Position numbers and translations under genes: made by a program
From: Candidatus Fimadaptatus faecigallinarum
GTDB lineage: Bacteria; Bacillota; Clostridia; Christensenellales; Aristaeellaceae
Assembly: GCA_018714445.1 (NCBI GenBank)
Contig: DVNK01000032.1
Span: 18,157-82,156, forward strand
Length of the DNA: 64,000 bases
Direction of reading: 5' to 3'
The notes under the pieces: generated by a model
Database searches by the model: none
What the model was told of the DNA's origin: nothing
The model's input: the letters and a program-made list of their open reading frames with translations, nothing else
Shown: one piece after another, positions 36,500-48,192 of the stretch
How the letters are laid out: every line of letters starts with the position of its first letter
Position numbering within the stretch: position 1 is the first letter of the stretch

Positions 36500-37315
36500 T
36501 CAACCCGCGTTTACCAAGTCTTCAAAGAGCTCGCGCACTATGCCCGGCATGACCTCGCCGCGCACGTACGCCCTGCGCCGTTCATCCGCCTCGGTATGCG
36601 CGTTCAGCAGCGAGCGGCCGGCGGCAGTATTGTCGGACACGCAGCTCAATGCCGCAATGGGCAGCCCGCACAGCTTGGCCGCGCGCAGTGCCGCCGCCAG
36701 CTCCATGTCCAGCCCGTTGCAGCCGCGCGCACGTATCGCATCGATATGGGCATACTGCGCAAACAGCGTGTCCGTGCAGAACGTGCGGCCCACATGCAGC
36801 CGCACGCCGCAGGCCCTGCAGTGGCGCGCGGCGATAGCATCGAGCCGGTCAAGCAATGCGGCGTCCGGAGTCATGCGCTCGCCAAACGCATCGAACGCCA
36901 GGTCTGCCGAGGCAATGTACCGGCTTGCGCCGTCACCGCATACCGTGCTGTGGGTCACGACCAGGTCGCCTATCGCCATGTCCGGATCCAGCGCGCCCAC
37001 CGAACTGACAAACAGCACCCGCTGGCAGCCCGTGAGCCCCAGCGCCAGCACCGCATCCAGCACGACCGGCGCACCATACCCCGCCATGACGTATGTCAGC
37101 CCGCAGTCCGGCAGATCGTACGCGCGCACCGAGTTCAGTCCGCGCCCCATAAGTTCGGCTCGGCCGAGCGCTCCAAACCTTTCGGGTGGCCAGCCGGGCG
37201 TGACTATCACACCGGCTCGGACGCGCGTGGCCTCCACGCCCAGCGTGCGTCGGCAGGCGGCTTCGGGCGCAGCGCCGTAGCGCCGCATAGCGGCTATAAG
37301 GTCGGCATACTGCAT
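36500..37315 (-). CDS. Nucleoside phosphorylase family protein (uridine/purine phosphorylase-like)
   Basis: The 271-residue protein starts at ATG 37315 with GAAGGAGCG upstream. The PNP/UDP phosphorylase fold is shown by VMAGYGAPVVLDAVLALGLTGCQRVLFVSSVGALDPDMAIGDLVVTHSTV near residues 75-125 and by NGLDMELAAALRAAKLCGLPIAALSCVSDN near 200-230, where the Asp-Met-Glu binds the sugar. Substrate class (uridine, purine nucleoside or methylthioadenosine) cannot be fixed. It lies upstream of the FMN riboswitch with no shared function evident. Confidence 0.8.
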   Translation of the reverse strand: MQYADLIAAMRRYGAAPEAACRRTLGVEATRVRAGVIVTPGWPPERFGALGRAELMGRGLNSVRAYDLPDCGLTYVMAGYGAPVVLDAVLALGLTGCQRVLFVSSVGALDPDMAIGDLVVTHSTVCGDGASRYIASADLAFDAFGERMTPDAALLDRLDAIAARHCRACGVRLHVGRTFCTDTLFAQYAHIDAIRARGCNGLDMELAAALRAAKLCGLPIAALSCVSDNTAAGRSLLNAHTEADERRRAYVRGEVMPGIVRELFEDLVNAG

Positions 37316-37737
37316 GTCGGATCCGCTCCTTCATTTATTACTGTCGAAATCCCGTGATGTCTCGTCTCAGGCAACGCCCGCGCAGCACAGGCAAAGTTTG
37401 AGCCCCTGCCGCAAGTCTCAGACCGCCTTCAACAGGTCAGGCAGCCGAATCGCGCGCTTATTGTAATTGCATGACTGATTTCTGCGTCAGGCACGCCACG
37501 GGCCGCATTTACCGTTGCCTAAGCGCGCCTATTAAATCATTCGGTTTGCAGTCGCGCTGCTGTGCGGGTTTGTCGTGCATTCAACGGGCTGGGCCCATGC
37601 CGCAAGGCATGGGCCCATTTGGCGCGCATAGGCGCCGCTCGTATGATACTGCGCAGCCTGGCGCCGCATTGCCTGCGACGTCTCAACCGTCAAGCGCCGC
37701 GCATTCCAAACGCGTTCCCAAACGGCACGCCGCCGGC
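37316..37737. other. Intergenic region with a perfect GGGCCC hairpin
   Basis: The 422-bp gap contains no gene. At 37590-37617 TGGGCCCATGCC and GGCATGGGCCCA form a perfect 12-bp stem around a GCAA tetraloop, followed on the plus strand by TTTGG. On the minus strand it lies 120 bp after the amidohydrolase stop and lacks a T-tract. Confidence 0.6.
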
Positions 37738-38886
37738 TCAGCGCTCAAACGCCACTTCGCCGTTCACGATAGAATGCGTCACATGCGAGCGCGCATCCAG
37801 CGGATGGCCATCGTACAGGCAGATGTCGGCGTCCTTGCCCGCCTCGAGCGAGCCCACGCGGTCAGCCAGACCTATCGCCTCTGCGGCATTGATCGTTATC
37901 GCCTTGAGCGCGCCCTCCTCGCTCAGGCCGTTGCGCACGCAGATGGCAGCCTCCACGGCCAGATACTGCTCGGGTATGACCGGCGAGTCGGTCATCAGCG
38001 CGAACTTCACGCCCGCCTGCTCGAACTTGGCCGGCGCTTCAAACGTCAGATTGCCCAACTCGATCTTGCTGCGGTCGGTGAACAGCGGGCCCAGCGTGAC
38101 CGGTATCTGCTCCTTGGCCAGCCGGTCGAGTATCAGATAGCCCTCCGTGCAGTGCTCAAGCGTCATGTTCAGGTTGAACTCGCGGCCCAGACGTATGGCC
38201 GTAAGTATGTCGTCGCTGCGGTGCGCGTGGCACTTGACCAGTATCTCGCGCTTCAACGCCTTGACCAGCACCTCGAGTCCCAGATCGCGGTCAGGCCGCT
38301 TGTCCGGGTCGGGATTGTCCATCTTGCGCATGTAATTCTGGGCCTTCACGAACGCCTCGCGTATCACCGACGCCGTGCCCATGCGCGTCATGGGCAGCTT
38401 GCCCTTGCTGCCATAGCAGCGCTTGGGATTTTCGCCGTACGCCATCTTTAGCGCCAGCGGTTCGCGGATTATCATGTCCTCAAGGTAGCTGCCCGCGGTC
38501 TTCATCGCCACGAACTGGCCACCTATCGCGTTGGCCGAACCGGGGCCGGTCGCAACCGTCGTAACGCCGCCCGCCAGCGCCTCGCTGAAGCACCGGTCGC
38601 GTGCGTACAGGCTGTCCAGCGCGCGCATCTGCGGCGTCACCGGATCGGTTATCTCATTGCCGTCCGAGCCCTCAAAGCCCATCGAGTCATCCCACATGCC
38701 TATGTGGCAGTGCGCGTCCACCAGGCCCGGCAGCGCGTACAGGCCCTTGGCATCTATCACACGCGCATCGGGCGCGCTCAGCGCGCTGTCCACGGCGACT
38801 ATGCGTCCCGCGTCTATCAGCACGTCGCCCTGCGGCAGGTACTGGCCCGCCATGGTGTACACCTTTGCGTTTTTGATGAGCAGCAT
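37738..38886 (-). CDS. Amidohydrolase (imidazolonepropionase-like)
   Basis: The 382-residue protein starts at ATG 38886 (MLLIKNAKVYTMAG), 6 nt after GGAGG; ATG 38892 directly abuts it. The metal motif DAHCHIGMW lies near residue 53; further ligands appear in KCHAHRSDD, TLEHCTEG and the catalytic Asp in LMTDSPVIP. The C-terminal AAEAIGLADRVGSLEAGKDADICLYDGHPL is standard for this superfamily. Members act on cyclic amides and dipeptides; substrate is unknown. It is alone on its transcript. Confidence 0.85.
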   Translation of the reverse strand: MLLIKNAKVYTMAGQYLPQGDVLIDAGRIVAVDSALSAPDARVIDAKGLYALPGLVDAHCHIGMWDDSMGFEGSDGNEITDPVTPQMRALDSLYARDRCFSEALAGGVTTVATGPGSANAIGGQFVAMKTAGSYLEDMIIREPLALKMAYGENPKRCYGSKGKLPMTRMGTASVIREAFVKAQNYMRKMDNPDPDKRPDRDLGLEVLVKALKREILVKCHAHRSDDILTAIRLGREFNLNMTLEHCTEGYLILDRLAKEQIPVTLGPLFTDRSKIELGNLTFEAPAKFEQAGVKFALMTDSPVIPEQYLAVEAAICVRNGLSEEGALKAITINAAEAIGLADRVGSLEAGKDADICLYDGHPLDARSHVTHSIVNGEVAFER

Positions 38887-39079
38887 TTGCATCCTCCTTC
38901 GCCGGGCGCGAGGCCCGCACCTTGTCGCAATGTAAACTTCCCATTGCATTTTAGCGCTTTTGGCGCGCGTTTGCAACATATTTCTTCAGCCACGGCGCCC
39001 GGGCCGACCGGCGCAAACCGCCCGCACGGCATCAGAATGCGCGCAGGTTGGCCATCTGCATATCGATGCAGCGCACGCG

Positions 39080-39385
39080 TCAGCCGTCGCCAAACAGCTC
39101 GCGCACCAGTTCACGCGCCTCGTCAAGCTGCTCGTACGGCACAAACACCCGCTGCCGCTCCAGGTTGTGCCCGACCTCCTGCGACAGCGCCGCCCCCAGC
39201 GCGCTGCGCGTCACGCACGGTATGCCGTTCTGGCCCAATACGTCCATCAGCATGCCCGCCCACATCGCCGGCCGCTCGTCCAGCAGGCAGAAGTCGCCCG
39301 GCCGTGGCGCGCGCAGTTTGCGCCGGTTGCAGCGCACGCACCGTTCGCCCTCCGTAAGCAACATGCAGTTCTCGCAGTAATTCAT
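39080..39385 (-). CDS. Small zinc-ribbon protein with DUF2007-like domain
   Basis: The 101-residue protein starts at ATG 39385 behind AAAGGAGTATTC. The N-terminus holds four cysteines (NYCENCMLL and ERCVRCNRR) that could bind zinc. The remainder (AMWAGMLMDVLGQNGIPCVTRSALGAALSQEVGHNLERQRVFVPYEQLDEARELVRELF) matches DUF2007-type putative signal-transducing proteins. Its function is unknown. It is separated from neighbours on both sides by non-coding sequence. Confidence 0.75.
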   Translation of the reverse strand: MNYCENCMLLTEGERCVRCNRRKLRAPRPGDFCLLDERPAMWAGMLMDVLGQNGIPCVTRSALGAALSQEVGHNLERQRVFVPYEQLDEARELVRELFGDG

Positions 39386-39787
39386 ATGAATACTCCTTTC
39401 GCTCGCCCGGGCGCGAGGCCCGGCGCTGCAACGCATCGCCCGTGCGGCGGCCAAACGCGCCAGCGCCATTCAACAGATCAAATAACCTCAGCATCGCCCG
39501 ATAAGCCCAACGGCACTACGCTGCGCCAATGAGCTACGCAGCACCGGCTTCCAACTCAGCGGCACGCTCCGCTGATGCCACGGCCCGGTTCAACGCCGGT
39601 CCCCATGCCGCATATCCCGATTCGATCTGATGACGGCGCAGCCTCCGCCGATATTAAGCGTTATGCACTGACCATGCATATCGATACGCCCAACGCCCAA
39701 ACCGCGCCTCAGCCACGGCCAACTTCACCATACCGCCCAAAACGCAGCCGCGAGCCAGCCAGCGCCGGCCCGCGGTAGTATGTCGCA
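39386..39787. other. Gene-free stretch between the DUF2007-like gene and galK
   Basis: I see no gene, tRNA or tandem repeat in these 402 bases; the plus-strand ORFs listed here lack ribosome sites. No good terminator is evident after galK. Confidence 0.5.
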
Positions 39788-41074
39788 TCAGATATTCCAC
39801 TGTATCGCGCCCGAATGCCGTATATCCAGCACGGTGCAGCTGTGCGCGCCGAAAACGGCTTCCAGCTTGCGCGTGAACGTGGGCAGCATGTCGTTGGGCA
39901 CGAACGCAAGTATCGTGCCGGCAAAGCCGCCGCCATGTATGCGCCACGCGCCCTTGCCTTCCAGCATCCGGCGGCACATCTCCAGCGCCAGCGCCAGCGG
40001 CTCCTCGGTCTGGCCCGCGACGTACACGTTCTGCAGCAGTTTCCAGCTGCTCTCGCCCGAGGCGATTATCAGCCGGAAGAACTCGTTCAGATCGCCCTGC
40101 TTGAGCGCTTCGACCTGGCATTTGACGCGCTCGTTCTCGTCAAAGAAGTGCAGCGCGCGCAGTATCGCGCGATCGCTGACCTTGCCGCGCAGCTTGTCGA
40201 TGCCTTCCTCGACCTGCTCGGGCAGCACCTCGCGCAGCACGTTGCAGCCGAACTGCGCCGCGACCTGCTTCATCTCGATCGGTATCGCCGCGTACTCGCC
40301 GGTCAGGTCGGCGTGGTTGCCGCCCGCGCCCACGACTACCAGCGCATACCCGCGCGCCGCAAAGTCGAAGTCGACGTTCTCCACGCGCGGCGTGGACTTG
40401 CGGAAGTCTATCGTGACCAGTCCGCCCAGCGCGCTGGCCGCCTGATCCATCAGGCCCGAGGGCTTGCCAAAGTACACGTTCTCGGCATACTGCGAGATCT
40501 GCGCCAGCTCCAGGCCGGTCAGCTCGCCGCCGTTGTACATGCCGTTTAGTATGTCGGCCATCAGCACTTCAAACGCCGCAGACGACGACAGGCCCGAGCC
40601 CTTGAACACGCTCGAGGTCACTATCGCGTTGAAGCCGCCCACGCGCTTGCCCAGCTGCTTAAAGCGCGCCGCCACGCCGCGTATCAACGCCATGGACGTC
40701 TCCTTTTCGGACTCTACGGCGTCAAGCTTGTTGGTATCCACCACCAGCGCGCCGTTGTAGCCCTCGGAGTATACGGTGATTATGCCATTGGCCGTAGGCG
40801 CGGCTATCGCCACGGTGTCCAGGTTGACGCCCGCAGCCAGCACGCGGCCAGCCTGATGATCGGTGTGGTTGCCGCCTATCTCCGTGCGGCCCGGCGCCGA
40901 GAAGAAGCTCACGCCTTCCACCGTGCCGAACTCCTCACTGAATCGCTTGGCTATGCGGCTGTAACGCTCCATCTGGTACAGCAGCACGCCCTCGCGCTTG
41001 CCGTAAAGCTCCTGGAACTTGCCTGCGGCCTCATTGGACCTCAGGTACTTCAAGATATCAGGCAGATTATTCAT
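39788..41074 (-). CDS. galK: Galactokinase
   Basis: The 428-residue GHMP-family enzyme phosphorylates alpha-D-galactose at C1. The galactokinase signature reads GRTEIGGNHTDHQAGRVLAAGVNLD near residue 62, the variant common in Clostridia. The GHMP ATP loop VFKGSGLSSSAAFEVLM lies near 155, and IHGGGFAGTILAFVPND near the C-terminus is motif 3. ATG 41074 is the only sensible start, though GGGAG is 13 nt upstream, which suggests modest translation. It is not clustered with galT or galE. Confidence 0.92.
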   Translation of the reverse strand: MNNLPDILKYLRSNEAAGKFQELYGKREGVLLYQMERYSRIAKRFSEEFGTVEGVSFFSAPGRTEIGGNHTDHQAGRVLAAGVNLDTVAIAAPTANGIITVYSEGYNGALVVDTNKLDAVESEKETSMALIRGVAARFKQLGKRVGGFNAIVTSSVFKGSGLSSSAAFEVLMADILNGMYNGGELTGLELAQISQYAENVYFGKPSGLMDQAASALGGLVTIDFRKSTPRVENVDFDFAARGYALVVVGAGGNHADLTGEYAAIPIEMKQVAAQFGCNVLREVLPEQVEEGIDKLRGKVSDRAILRALHFFDENERVKCQVEALKQGDLNEFFRLIIASGESSWKLLQNVYVAGQTEEPLALALEMCRRMLEGKGAWRIHGGGFAGTILAFVPNDMLPTFTRKLEAVFGAHSCTVLDIRHSGAIQWNI

Positions 41075-41254
41075 AGCAGTACATACTCTCCCATCCGTAA
41101 AATATGACTGGCCCTGCGCGCGCAATGTCGCGCGCCTGCGTCGCCGCTCCGCTCAGCTGCGGCAGTCGGCGCGTATACTTATTATTATTTTATACTACTC
41201 AAACCTGTTTTTCAAGCGCTTCTTACAAAAATCGCGTAAATAATCGCGAGCCAA

Positions 41255-42610
<1,356 letters not shown>

Positions 42611-42615
42611 TCACA

Positions 42616-42642
42616 GCGGCGCGGCCGGCAAGACCGCGCCGC
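42616..42642. terminator. GC-rich hairpin between queA and tgt
   Basis: GCGGCGCGG and CCGCGCCGC pair perfectly around a 9-nt loop just past the queA stop. There is no T-tract on the minus strand, so it may pause or process rather than end transcription. Confidence 0.4.
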
Positions 42643-42649
42643 ATAAAAC

Positions 42650-43675
42650 CTACCTTATGAACATCGCGTCGCCAAACGAGAAGAACCGGTATTCGCGTTC
42701 TACCGCCTCGCGGTACACCGCCAGCGCATTCTCGCGTCCCATGAACGCCGATACCAGCATCAGCAGCGTAGAACCCGGCAGGTGGAAGTTGGTTATCAGC
42801 GCGTCCACCGCCTTGTAGTGGTAACCCGGGTATATGAATATGCTGGTGTCGCCCGCGCCCGCGTGAACTATGCCGTCCTCGGTGGCGGCGCTCTCCAGCG
42901 TGCGCACGCTGGTCGTGCCCACGCACACTATCCGCCGTCCGCGCGCCCGCGCCGCGTTAATGCGCGCGGCCGCATCCGGGGTCACCTCCCAGTGTTCGGT
43001 GTGCATCTCGTGATCCTCGATGTGCTCCTCCTTGACTGGGCGGAACGTGCCCAACCCCACATGCAGCAGTATCGGCACAATATCTATACCCTTGGCCGCT
43101 ATGCGCTCCAGCAGTTCGGGCGTGAAGTGCAGCCCCGCCGTGGGCGCGGCCGCCGAGCCGTCCTCGCGCGCATACACCGTCTGATAGCGCGTGGGGTCCT
43201 CCAGCTTTTCGTGTATGTACGGCGGCAGCGGCATCTCGCCCAGTGCGTCCAGCAGTTCCTCGAACACGCCCTCATACTCGAACCTGACCGTGCGCATGCC
43301 GCCCTCGTCTATCGACAGCACCTGCGCATGCAGCCGTCCGCCGCCAAACTCGAACCGCGTGCCCGGCTTGGCCCGCCGTCCCGGCCTGAGTATCACCTGC
43401 CAGGTGTCCATCGACAGCCGCTTGAGCAGCAAAAACTCTATCGGCCCGCCGGTGTCCTCGCGCACGCCATAAAGCCGCGCCGGTATTACACGCGTCTCGT
43501 TTATCACCAGCGCGTCGCCCGGCTCCAGGTACTCGATTATGTCCCGAAACACCCGGTGCTCGGGCGCGCCGCCCGTGCGCGAGCACACCATCAGCCGGCT
43601 GGAGTCGCGCGGCTCCACCGGCGTCTGCGCTATCAGCCGCTCGGGCAGATCGTATACAAAATCAGACGTATTCAC
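42650..43675 (-). CDS. queA: S-adenosylmethionine:tRNA ribosyltransferase-isomerase
   Basis: The 341-residue enzyme transfers and isomerises the ribose of SAM onto preQ1-tRNA to give epoxyqueuosine. Signature stretches are [23 protein letters not shown] at the start, [17 protein letters not shown] near 52, [23 protein letters not shown] near 157 and [43 protein letters not shown] at the end. The start is GTG 43675, with GAGGTG spanning the end of ruvB two bases away, so translation is coupled. Confidence 0.96.
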   Translation of the reverse strand: MNTSDFVYDLPERLIAQTPVEPRDSSRLMVCSRTGGAPEHRVFRDIIEYLEPGDALVINETRVIPARLYGVREDTGGPIEFLLLKRLSMDTWQVILRPGRRAKPGTRFEFGGGRLHAQVLSIDEGGMRTVRFEYEGVFEELLDALGEMPLPPYIHEKLEDPTRYQTVYAREDGSAAAPTAGLHFTPELLERIAAKGIDIVPILLHVGLGTFRPVKEEHIEDHEMHTEHWEVTPDAAARINAARARGRRIVCVGTTSVRTLESAATEDGIVHAGAGDTSIFIYPGYHYKAVDALITNFHLPGSTLLMLVSAFMGRENALAVYREAVEREYRFFSFGDAMFIR

Positions 43676-43677
43676 AC

Positions 43678-44736
43678 TTACACCTCGTCGTCAAATTCAA
43701 ACCTGAGCTGTTCGACCGCCGGGCCATCCTCGCGCGGCATGGGCTGCTTCATGTGCTCGTACGCCGCCGGCGTAAGCACCCGCCCCCGCGGCGTGCGCAT
43801 CATAAAGCCCAGCTGCATCAGATACGGCTCGTACACGTCCTCGATCGTGCCGGCATCCTCGCCGGTCGACGCCGCCAGCGTGTCCAGTCCCACCGGCCCC
43901 CCGCCGAACTTCTTTATTATCGTCATCAGCATCGCGCGGTCGGTGCGATCCAGCCCCAGCTCGTCTATCTCCAGCAGGTTCAGCGCCTCGGCCGCCACCG
44001 CGCGCGTTATCACGCCGTCGCCGCGCACCTGCGCATAGTCCCGCACGCGCTTTATCAGCCGGTTGGCCACGCGCGGCGTGCCCCGCGAGCGCCGCGCTAT
44101 CTCCAGCGCGCCCTCGTCCTTGCAGTCGATCTTGAGTATGCGCGCCGAACGCGCCACTATCTGCGCCAGTTCCTCGGGCGTGTACAGCTCCAGCCTGAAC
44201 GATATGCCGAACCGGTCCCTGAGCGGCGAGGACAGCATGCCCGCCCGCGTCGTCGCGCCTATCAGCGTGAACTTGGGCAGATCCAGCCGCAGCGAGCGCG
44301 CCGACGGCCCCTTGCCTATCATTATGTCCAGCGCGAAGTCCTCCATCGCCGGGTACAGCACCTCCTCGACTGCGTGCGAGAGCCGGTGTATCTCGTCGAT
44401 GAACAGTATGTCGCCCTGATTGAGGTTGGTCAGTATGCTGGCCAGATCGCCCGGGCGCTCTATCGCCGGGCCTGAAGTGGTGCGTATGTTCTGGCCCATC
44501 TCGGACGCGATTATGCATGCCAGCGTCGTCTTACCCAGCCCGGGCGGGCCGTACAGCAGCAGGTGGTCCAGCGGTTCGCGCCGCTTGACCGCCGCCTGTA
44601 TGAACACGCTCAGCGACTCCTTGAGCCGCTTCTGGCCAAAGTAGTCGGCCAGCGCGCGCGGACGCAGCGTCAGCTCGCTCTCGTCCTCCTGCTCGCGCAT
44701 GGCCGTGGTAATAAGTCTGTCGTCATCCTGCCGCAT
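43678..44736 (-). CDS. ruvB: Holliday junction DNA helicase RuvB
   Basis: The 352-residue AAA+ motor drives branch migration with RuvA. ATG 44736 follows GGGGAGGTATT. The sequence [25 protein letters not shown] precedes Walker [12 protein letters not shown] near residue 60; Walker B is [10 protein letters not shown] near 110; sensor 1 is [21 protein letters not shown] near 155; the winged helix ends near [22 protein letters not shown]. All catalytic motifs are intact. It follows ruvA by 45 bp. Confidence 0.97.
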   Translation of the reverse strand: MRQDDDRLITTAMREQEDESELTLRPRALADYFGQKRLKESLSVFIQAAVKRREPLDHLLLYGPPGLGKTTLACIIASEMGQNIRTTSGPAIERPGDLASILTNLNQGDILFIDEIHRLSHAVEEVLYPAMEDFALDIMIGKGPSARSLRLDLPKFTLIGATTRAGMLSSPLRDRFGISFRLELYTPEELAQIVARSARILKIDCKDEGALEIARRSRGTPRVANRLIKRVRDYAQVRGDGVITRAVAAEALNLLEIDELGLDRTDRAMLMTIIKKFGGGPVGLDTLAASTGEDAGTIEDVYEPYLMQLGFMMRTPRGRVLTPAAYEHMKQPMPREDGPAVEQLRFEFDDEV

Positions 44737-44781
44737 AATACCTCCCCACCGCCGGGGCGCGCGCCCCGGACCGTCCATGCG

Positions 44782-45375
44782 CTAGCCGCGGTCCATCCCG
44801 CGCAGCGCCATAAGCACGAGCTTGTCCACGCTGTCGGCGCTGTCGGACACCGCCGCAATCGCGCGCTGCGCATCCTGCGCGCTGTAACCCAGCGCCATCA
44901 GCGCCTCTATCGCCTCGCCGACCGGGCCCGTGACCGCACTGGCCGGCAGCGCCGACGTTCCTTCAAGCGCCGCGTTGTCTATCTTCTCGCGCAGCTCAAG
45001 CACCACGCGCTGCGCGGTCTTTTTGCCCACGCCCGGCGCGCGCGATATCGCCGTCACGTCGCCGGTCACTATCGCCACCGACAGCTCGCGCACGCTCAGC
45101 GCCGACAGCATGTTCAGCGCCGTGCGCGGGCCTATGCCCGACACCGCGCGCAGCTTTTCGTACAGCGCCTTTTCCTCGCGCGTCGCGAAGCCGAACAGCT
45201 CCAGCGCATCCTCGCGCACGCTCAGCACCGTAAAGCACTTCATGCGCTCGCCCACGCGCGGCGCGGCGCTTATCGTCGTGCGCGAGCAGATCAGCTCGTA
45301 CCCTACTCCGCCGCAGTCTATCACCAGCGAGTCGGCTCCCTTTTCGGCCAGCACGCCGTCTATATGCGCATACAT
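44782..45375 (-). CDS. ruvA: Holliday junction binding protein RuvA
   Basis: The 197-residue DNA-junction binding protein starts at ATG 45375 behind GGGAGGTGGCG. MYAHIDGVLAEKGADSLVIDCGGVGYEL is the N-terminal OB domain; two helix-hairpin-helix motifs occur at LRAVSGIGPRTALNMLS and ISRAPGVGKKTAQRVVLEL; the C-terminal third (AIEALMALGYSAQDAQRAIAAV) binds RuvB. It is separated from ruvC by 735 bp of repeat DNA, an unusual break in this cluster. Confidence 0.96.
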   Translation of the reverse strand: MYAHIDGVLAEKGADSLVIDCGGVGYELICSRTTISAAPRVGERMKCFTVLSVREDALELFGFATREEKALYEKLRAVSGIGPRTALNMLSALSVRELSVAIVTGDVTAISRAPGVGKKTAQRVVLELREKIDNAALEGTSALPASAVTGPVGEAIEALMALGYSAQDAQRAIAAVSDSADSVDKLVLMALRGMDRG

Positions 45376-45639
45376 TGCGCGCCACCTCCCATGTCCGCCA
45401 TCGCGGGCATTCTGTCGAGATAATATTCATCAGCCTGGCACGCGCTACCGGTCGCATGGCGCGCCTGGACGGCCCGCTTTTGTGCGCCGCCGTTAAATCG
45501 CAATGGCACGGCGTGCGGCGATATTGCCGCCGTACATGCCAGGCCGCGCTCAACCTATACTTGCACGCCGCATCGCGCTGAACCGGCATAACCTGCGCGC
45601 TGAACCGCCGCGCTTTCGTTGCCATGCCGCGCGATGGTG

Positions 45640-46055
45640 AGCGCTGGCGGAAAGCTACGCGTTGACGTGCGGGATAGGCCGCACTGCACACTGGCGAGCG
45701 CTTAACCGCCCGATGCGCCGTCGCCCGGCATGGGATAGGCACCTTCGCGCGCTGGCGAACGCTGGCGGAAATCTACGCGTTGACGCGTGGGATAGGCTGC
45801 ACCGCACGCTGGCGAGCGCTTAACCGCCCGATGCGCCGTCGCCCGGCATGGGATGGGCACCTTCGCGCTCTGGCGAGCGCTGGCGGAAATCTACGCGTTG
45901 ACGTGCGGGATAGGCCGCACTGAACACTGGCGAGCGCTTAACCGCCCGATGCGCCGTCGCCCGGCATGGGATGGGCACCTTCGCGCGCTGGCGAACGCTG
46001 GCGGAAATCTACGCGTTGACGCGTGGGATAGGCTGCACCGCACGCTGGCAAGCGC
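45640..46055. repeat. 118-bp tandem repeat, about 3.5 copies, between ruvC and ruvA
   Basis: The 20-mer GCTGGCGGAAATCTACGCGT (or one variant base) occurs at 45643, 45761, 45879 and 45997, an exact 118-bp period. Between these points lie CGCTTAACCGCCCGATGCGC, then GTCGCCCGGCATGGGAT. Alternating copies share variants (GACGTGCGGGATAGGCCGCACT versus GACGCGTGGGATAGGCTGCACC), so the array may have grown by duplicating pairs of units. The unit is not divisible by three. The rest of 45376-46110 shows no gene. Confidence 0.9.
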
Positions 46056-46110
46056 CGCCCGCGAATTGCCCGTCGTCTATGCCGATGCCGGATGTCGGGC
46101 TCGAGCGCCG

Positions 46111-46605
46111 TCACTTGATGCGGTATATCGCGCGCGCCTGCCGCGAGTGCGCGTGACAGATCGCCACCGCCACCGCGTCGGCCGCGTCGTCCGGACGGAT
46201 TATCGCGTTCATGCCCGTCAGCATCTTTACCATCTGCTGTACCTGCGCCTTGTCGGCCTTGCCGTAGCCGGTCACGGCCAGCTTGATCTGCATCGGCGTA
46301 TATTCGTACAGTTCCTCGGTGCGCTGCGCCGCCGCCACCAGCGCCGCCCCACGCGCCGCGCCCACGTTCATCGCCGTGGTCACGTTGCGCGCAAAGAACA
46401 GCTCCTCAAACGCTATCTCATCGGGTCGGTACGTGTCTATCAGCTGGTTCATGCCCAAAAAAATAGAGCGCAGCCGCTGCGGCGTCGGCGACTTGGCCTG
46501 CGTCTCGATGCAGCCGTATTGCACCAGCTTTATCTTCTGCCGGTCAAAGTCTATAACTCCGTACCCCATCAGCGCCAGCCCGGGGTCCACTCCCAGTATC
46601 CTCAT
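46111..46605 (-). CDS. ruvC: Crossover junction endodeoxyribonuclease RuvC
   Basis: The 164-residue resolvase starts at ATG 46605 (MRILGVDPGLALMGYGVID); GCAGGTATT lies upstream. The catalytic acids are visible as Asp7 in GVDPG, Glu in AFEELFFARNVTTAMNVGAARG (about residue 67-68), and the final acids in RPDDAADAVAVAICH near residue 140. No truncation is seen. It is on the same strand as ruvA-ruvB-queA, but 735 bp away. Confidence 0.96.
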   Translation of the reverse strand: MRILGVDPGLALMGYGVIDFDRQKIKLVQYGCIETQAKSPTPQRLRSIFLGMNQLIDTYRPDEIAFEELFFARNVTTAMNVGAARGAALVAAAQRTEELYEYTPMQIKLAVTGYGKADKAQVQQMVKMLTGMNAIIRPDDAADAVAVAICHAHSRQARAIYRIK

Positions 46606-46760
46606 ATGCCAATACCTGCCCATATTCTCATACTGTAATAATACAGCCCCGCGGCCCGCCATGTCAAGCTACCCGCACCCCTCAAACCCAAACGCCAAGT
46701 TGCTTTGCGGTAAATTTCCGCGCCCGTCCAAAAATATACATACAGTTTACACCAGAGCTA

Positions 46761-46789
46761 TTGTATTTTTATGCACGAAGTTGTATACT
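46761..46789 (+). promoter_or_regulatory. Promoter of argG-argH
   Basis: TTGTAT and TATACT are separated by 17 bp. The AT-rich stretch TTTTTATGCA between and around the elements could include an ArgR-type site, but I cannot identify an 18-bp ARG box with confidence. Confidence 0.65.
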
Positions 46790-46856
46790 CTTTGTGTGCT
46801 GAGGGACACGCGACGCCGTAGGGCGCGCGCAAACATATAACTGGAGGTATATCACA

Positions 46857-48074
46857 ATGGCTAAGGAAAAGGTCGTGCTCGCGTATTCGGGCGGTCTGGA
46901 TACGACGATAATAATACCGTGGCTCAAGGAAAACTACGATTGCGAAGTCATCGCGGTGGCGGTGGACGTGGGTCAGGGCGAGGAACTCGCGCCGCTGAAC
47001 GAAAAGGCGATAAAGTCCGGCGCTAGCAAGATATACATAGAGGACGTGCGCGAGGAGTTCGTGACCGACTGCATCTGGCCCACGCTGCAGATGGGCGCGG
47101 TGTACGAGGGCGAATACCTGCTGGGCACCAGCTTTGCCCGGCCCGTGATAGCCAAGCGCCTCGTCGAGATTGCCAAAAAGGAAGGCGCCACGGCGATCTG
47201 CCACGGCGCAACCGGCAAGGGCAACGATCAGGTGCGCTTTGAGCTGACGATAAAGGCGCTCGCACCCCACATGAAGATAATCGCTCCCTGGCGCATATGG
47301 GACATTAAGACCCGCGAAGAGGAGATCGATTACGCCGAGGCGCGCGGTCTGGACGTGCCGGTCACCAAGAAGCGCCCCTACTCGATGGACCGCAACCTCT
47401 GGCACATCTCCCACGAGGGCGCCGACCTGGAGGATCCGTGGAACGAGCCGCCTGAGGATCTGTGCCTGATATGCAAGCGCCCCGAAGATGCCCCCGATAA
47501 GCCCGAATACGTCGAGATAGACTTCGAGCAGGGCATACCCAAGAAGATAAACGGCGTGGCCTATGGCCCGGTCGAGATAATCGAAAAGCTCAACGAGATC
47601 GGCGCGCGCAACGGCGTTGGCATAGCCGACCTGGTCGAGAACCGCCTGGTGGGCATGAAGAGCCGCGGCGTGTACGAGACCCCCGGCGGCACGATACTCT
47701 ACAAGGCCCACTCGATACTCGAATCGATAACCCTGGATCGCCAGACCGCGCACTACAAGGAGCAGATGGCCGTGCGCTTTGCCGAGCTGGTTTACGACGG
47801 CTGGTGGTACACCACGCTGCGCGAGTCGATGAGCGCGTTCGCGGCCAGCACCCAGAAGTACGTGACCGGTACCGTCAAGCTCAAGCTGTACAAGGGCAAC
47901 CTGATACCCGCGGGCGTCAAGTCCCCGTACACGCTCTACATGGAGCAGATAGCCACCTTCGGCGACTCCAAGGAGCTCTACGACCACAAGGACGCGGGCG
48001 GATTCATCAACCTGTTCGGCCTGCCGCTCAAGGTGGACGCCATGATGAAGGAACGCGCAGGCATAACCGACTGA
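46857..48074 (+). CDS. argG: Argininosuccinate synthase
   Basis: The 405-residue enzyme condenses citrulline and aspartate using ATP in arginine synthesis. The start is ATG 46857 behind CTGGAGGTATATC. The PP-loop [15 protein letters not shown] lies at residues 9-23, the second signature [14 protein letters not shown] near 119, and [18 protein letters not shown] near 175 binds substrate. The length is normal. It is followed by a hairpin and then argH. Confidence 0.97.
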   Translation: MAKEKVVLAYSGGLDTTIIIPWLKENYDCEVIAVAVDVGQGEELAPLNEKAIKSGASKIYIEDVREEFVTDCIWPTLQMGAVYEGEYLLGTSFARPVIAKRLVEIAKKEGATAICHGATGKGNDQVRFELTIKALAPHMKIIAPWRIWDIKTREEEIDYAEARGLDVPVTKKRPYSMDRNLWHISHEGADLEDPWNEPPEDLCLICKRPEDAPDKPEYVEIDFEQGIPKKINGVAYGPVEIIEKLNEIGARNGVGIADLVENRLVGMKSRGVYETPGGTILYKAHSILESITLDRQTAHYKEQMAVRFAELVYDGWWYTTLRESMSAFAASTQKYVTGTVKLKLYKGNLIPAGVKSPYTLYMEQIATFGDSKELYDHKDAGGFINLFGLPLKVDAMMKERAGITD

Positions 48075-48095
48075 AAGCCTTACATGTGAATACCC

Positions 48096-48138
48096 GGGCC
48101 GCGCGCGGCATTATTGGATATGCGGCGCGCGGCCCGTT
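48096..48138 (+). terminator. Hairpin between argG and argH
   Basis: GGGCCGCGCGC and GCGCGCGGCCC form an 11-bp perfect stem followed by GTTTGTC. It may partly end transcription after argG or stabilise that part of the message. Confidence 0.55.
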
Positions 48139-48192
48139 TGTCGCATAAACTTACACACCGGCGCACTGCGCCGCGCAAAGGAGCGGATGGCT

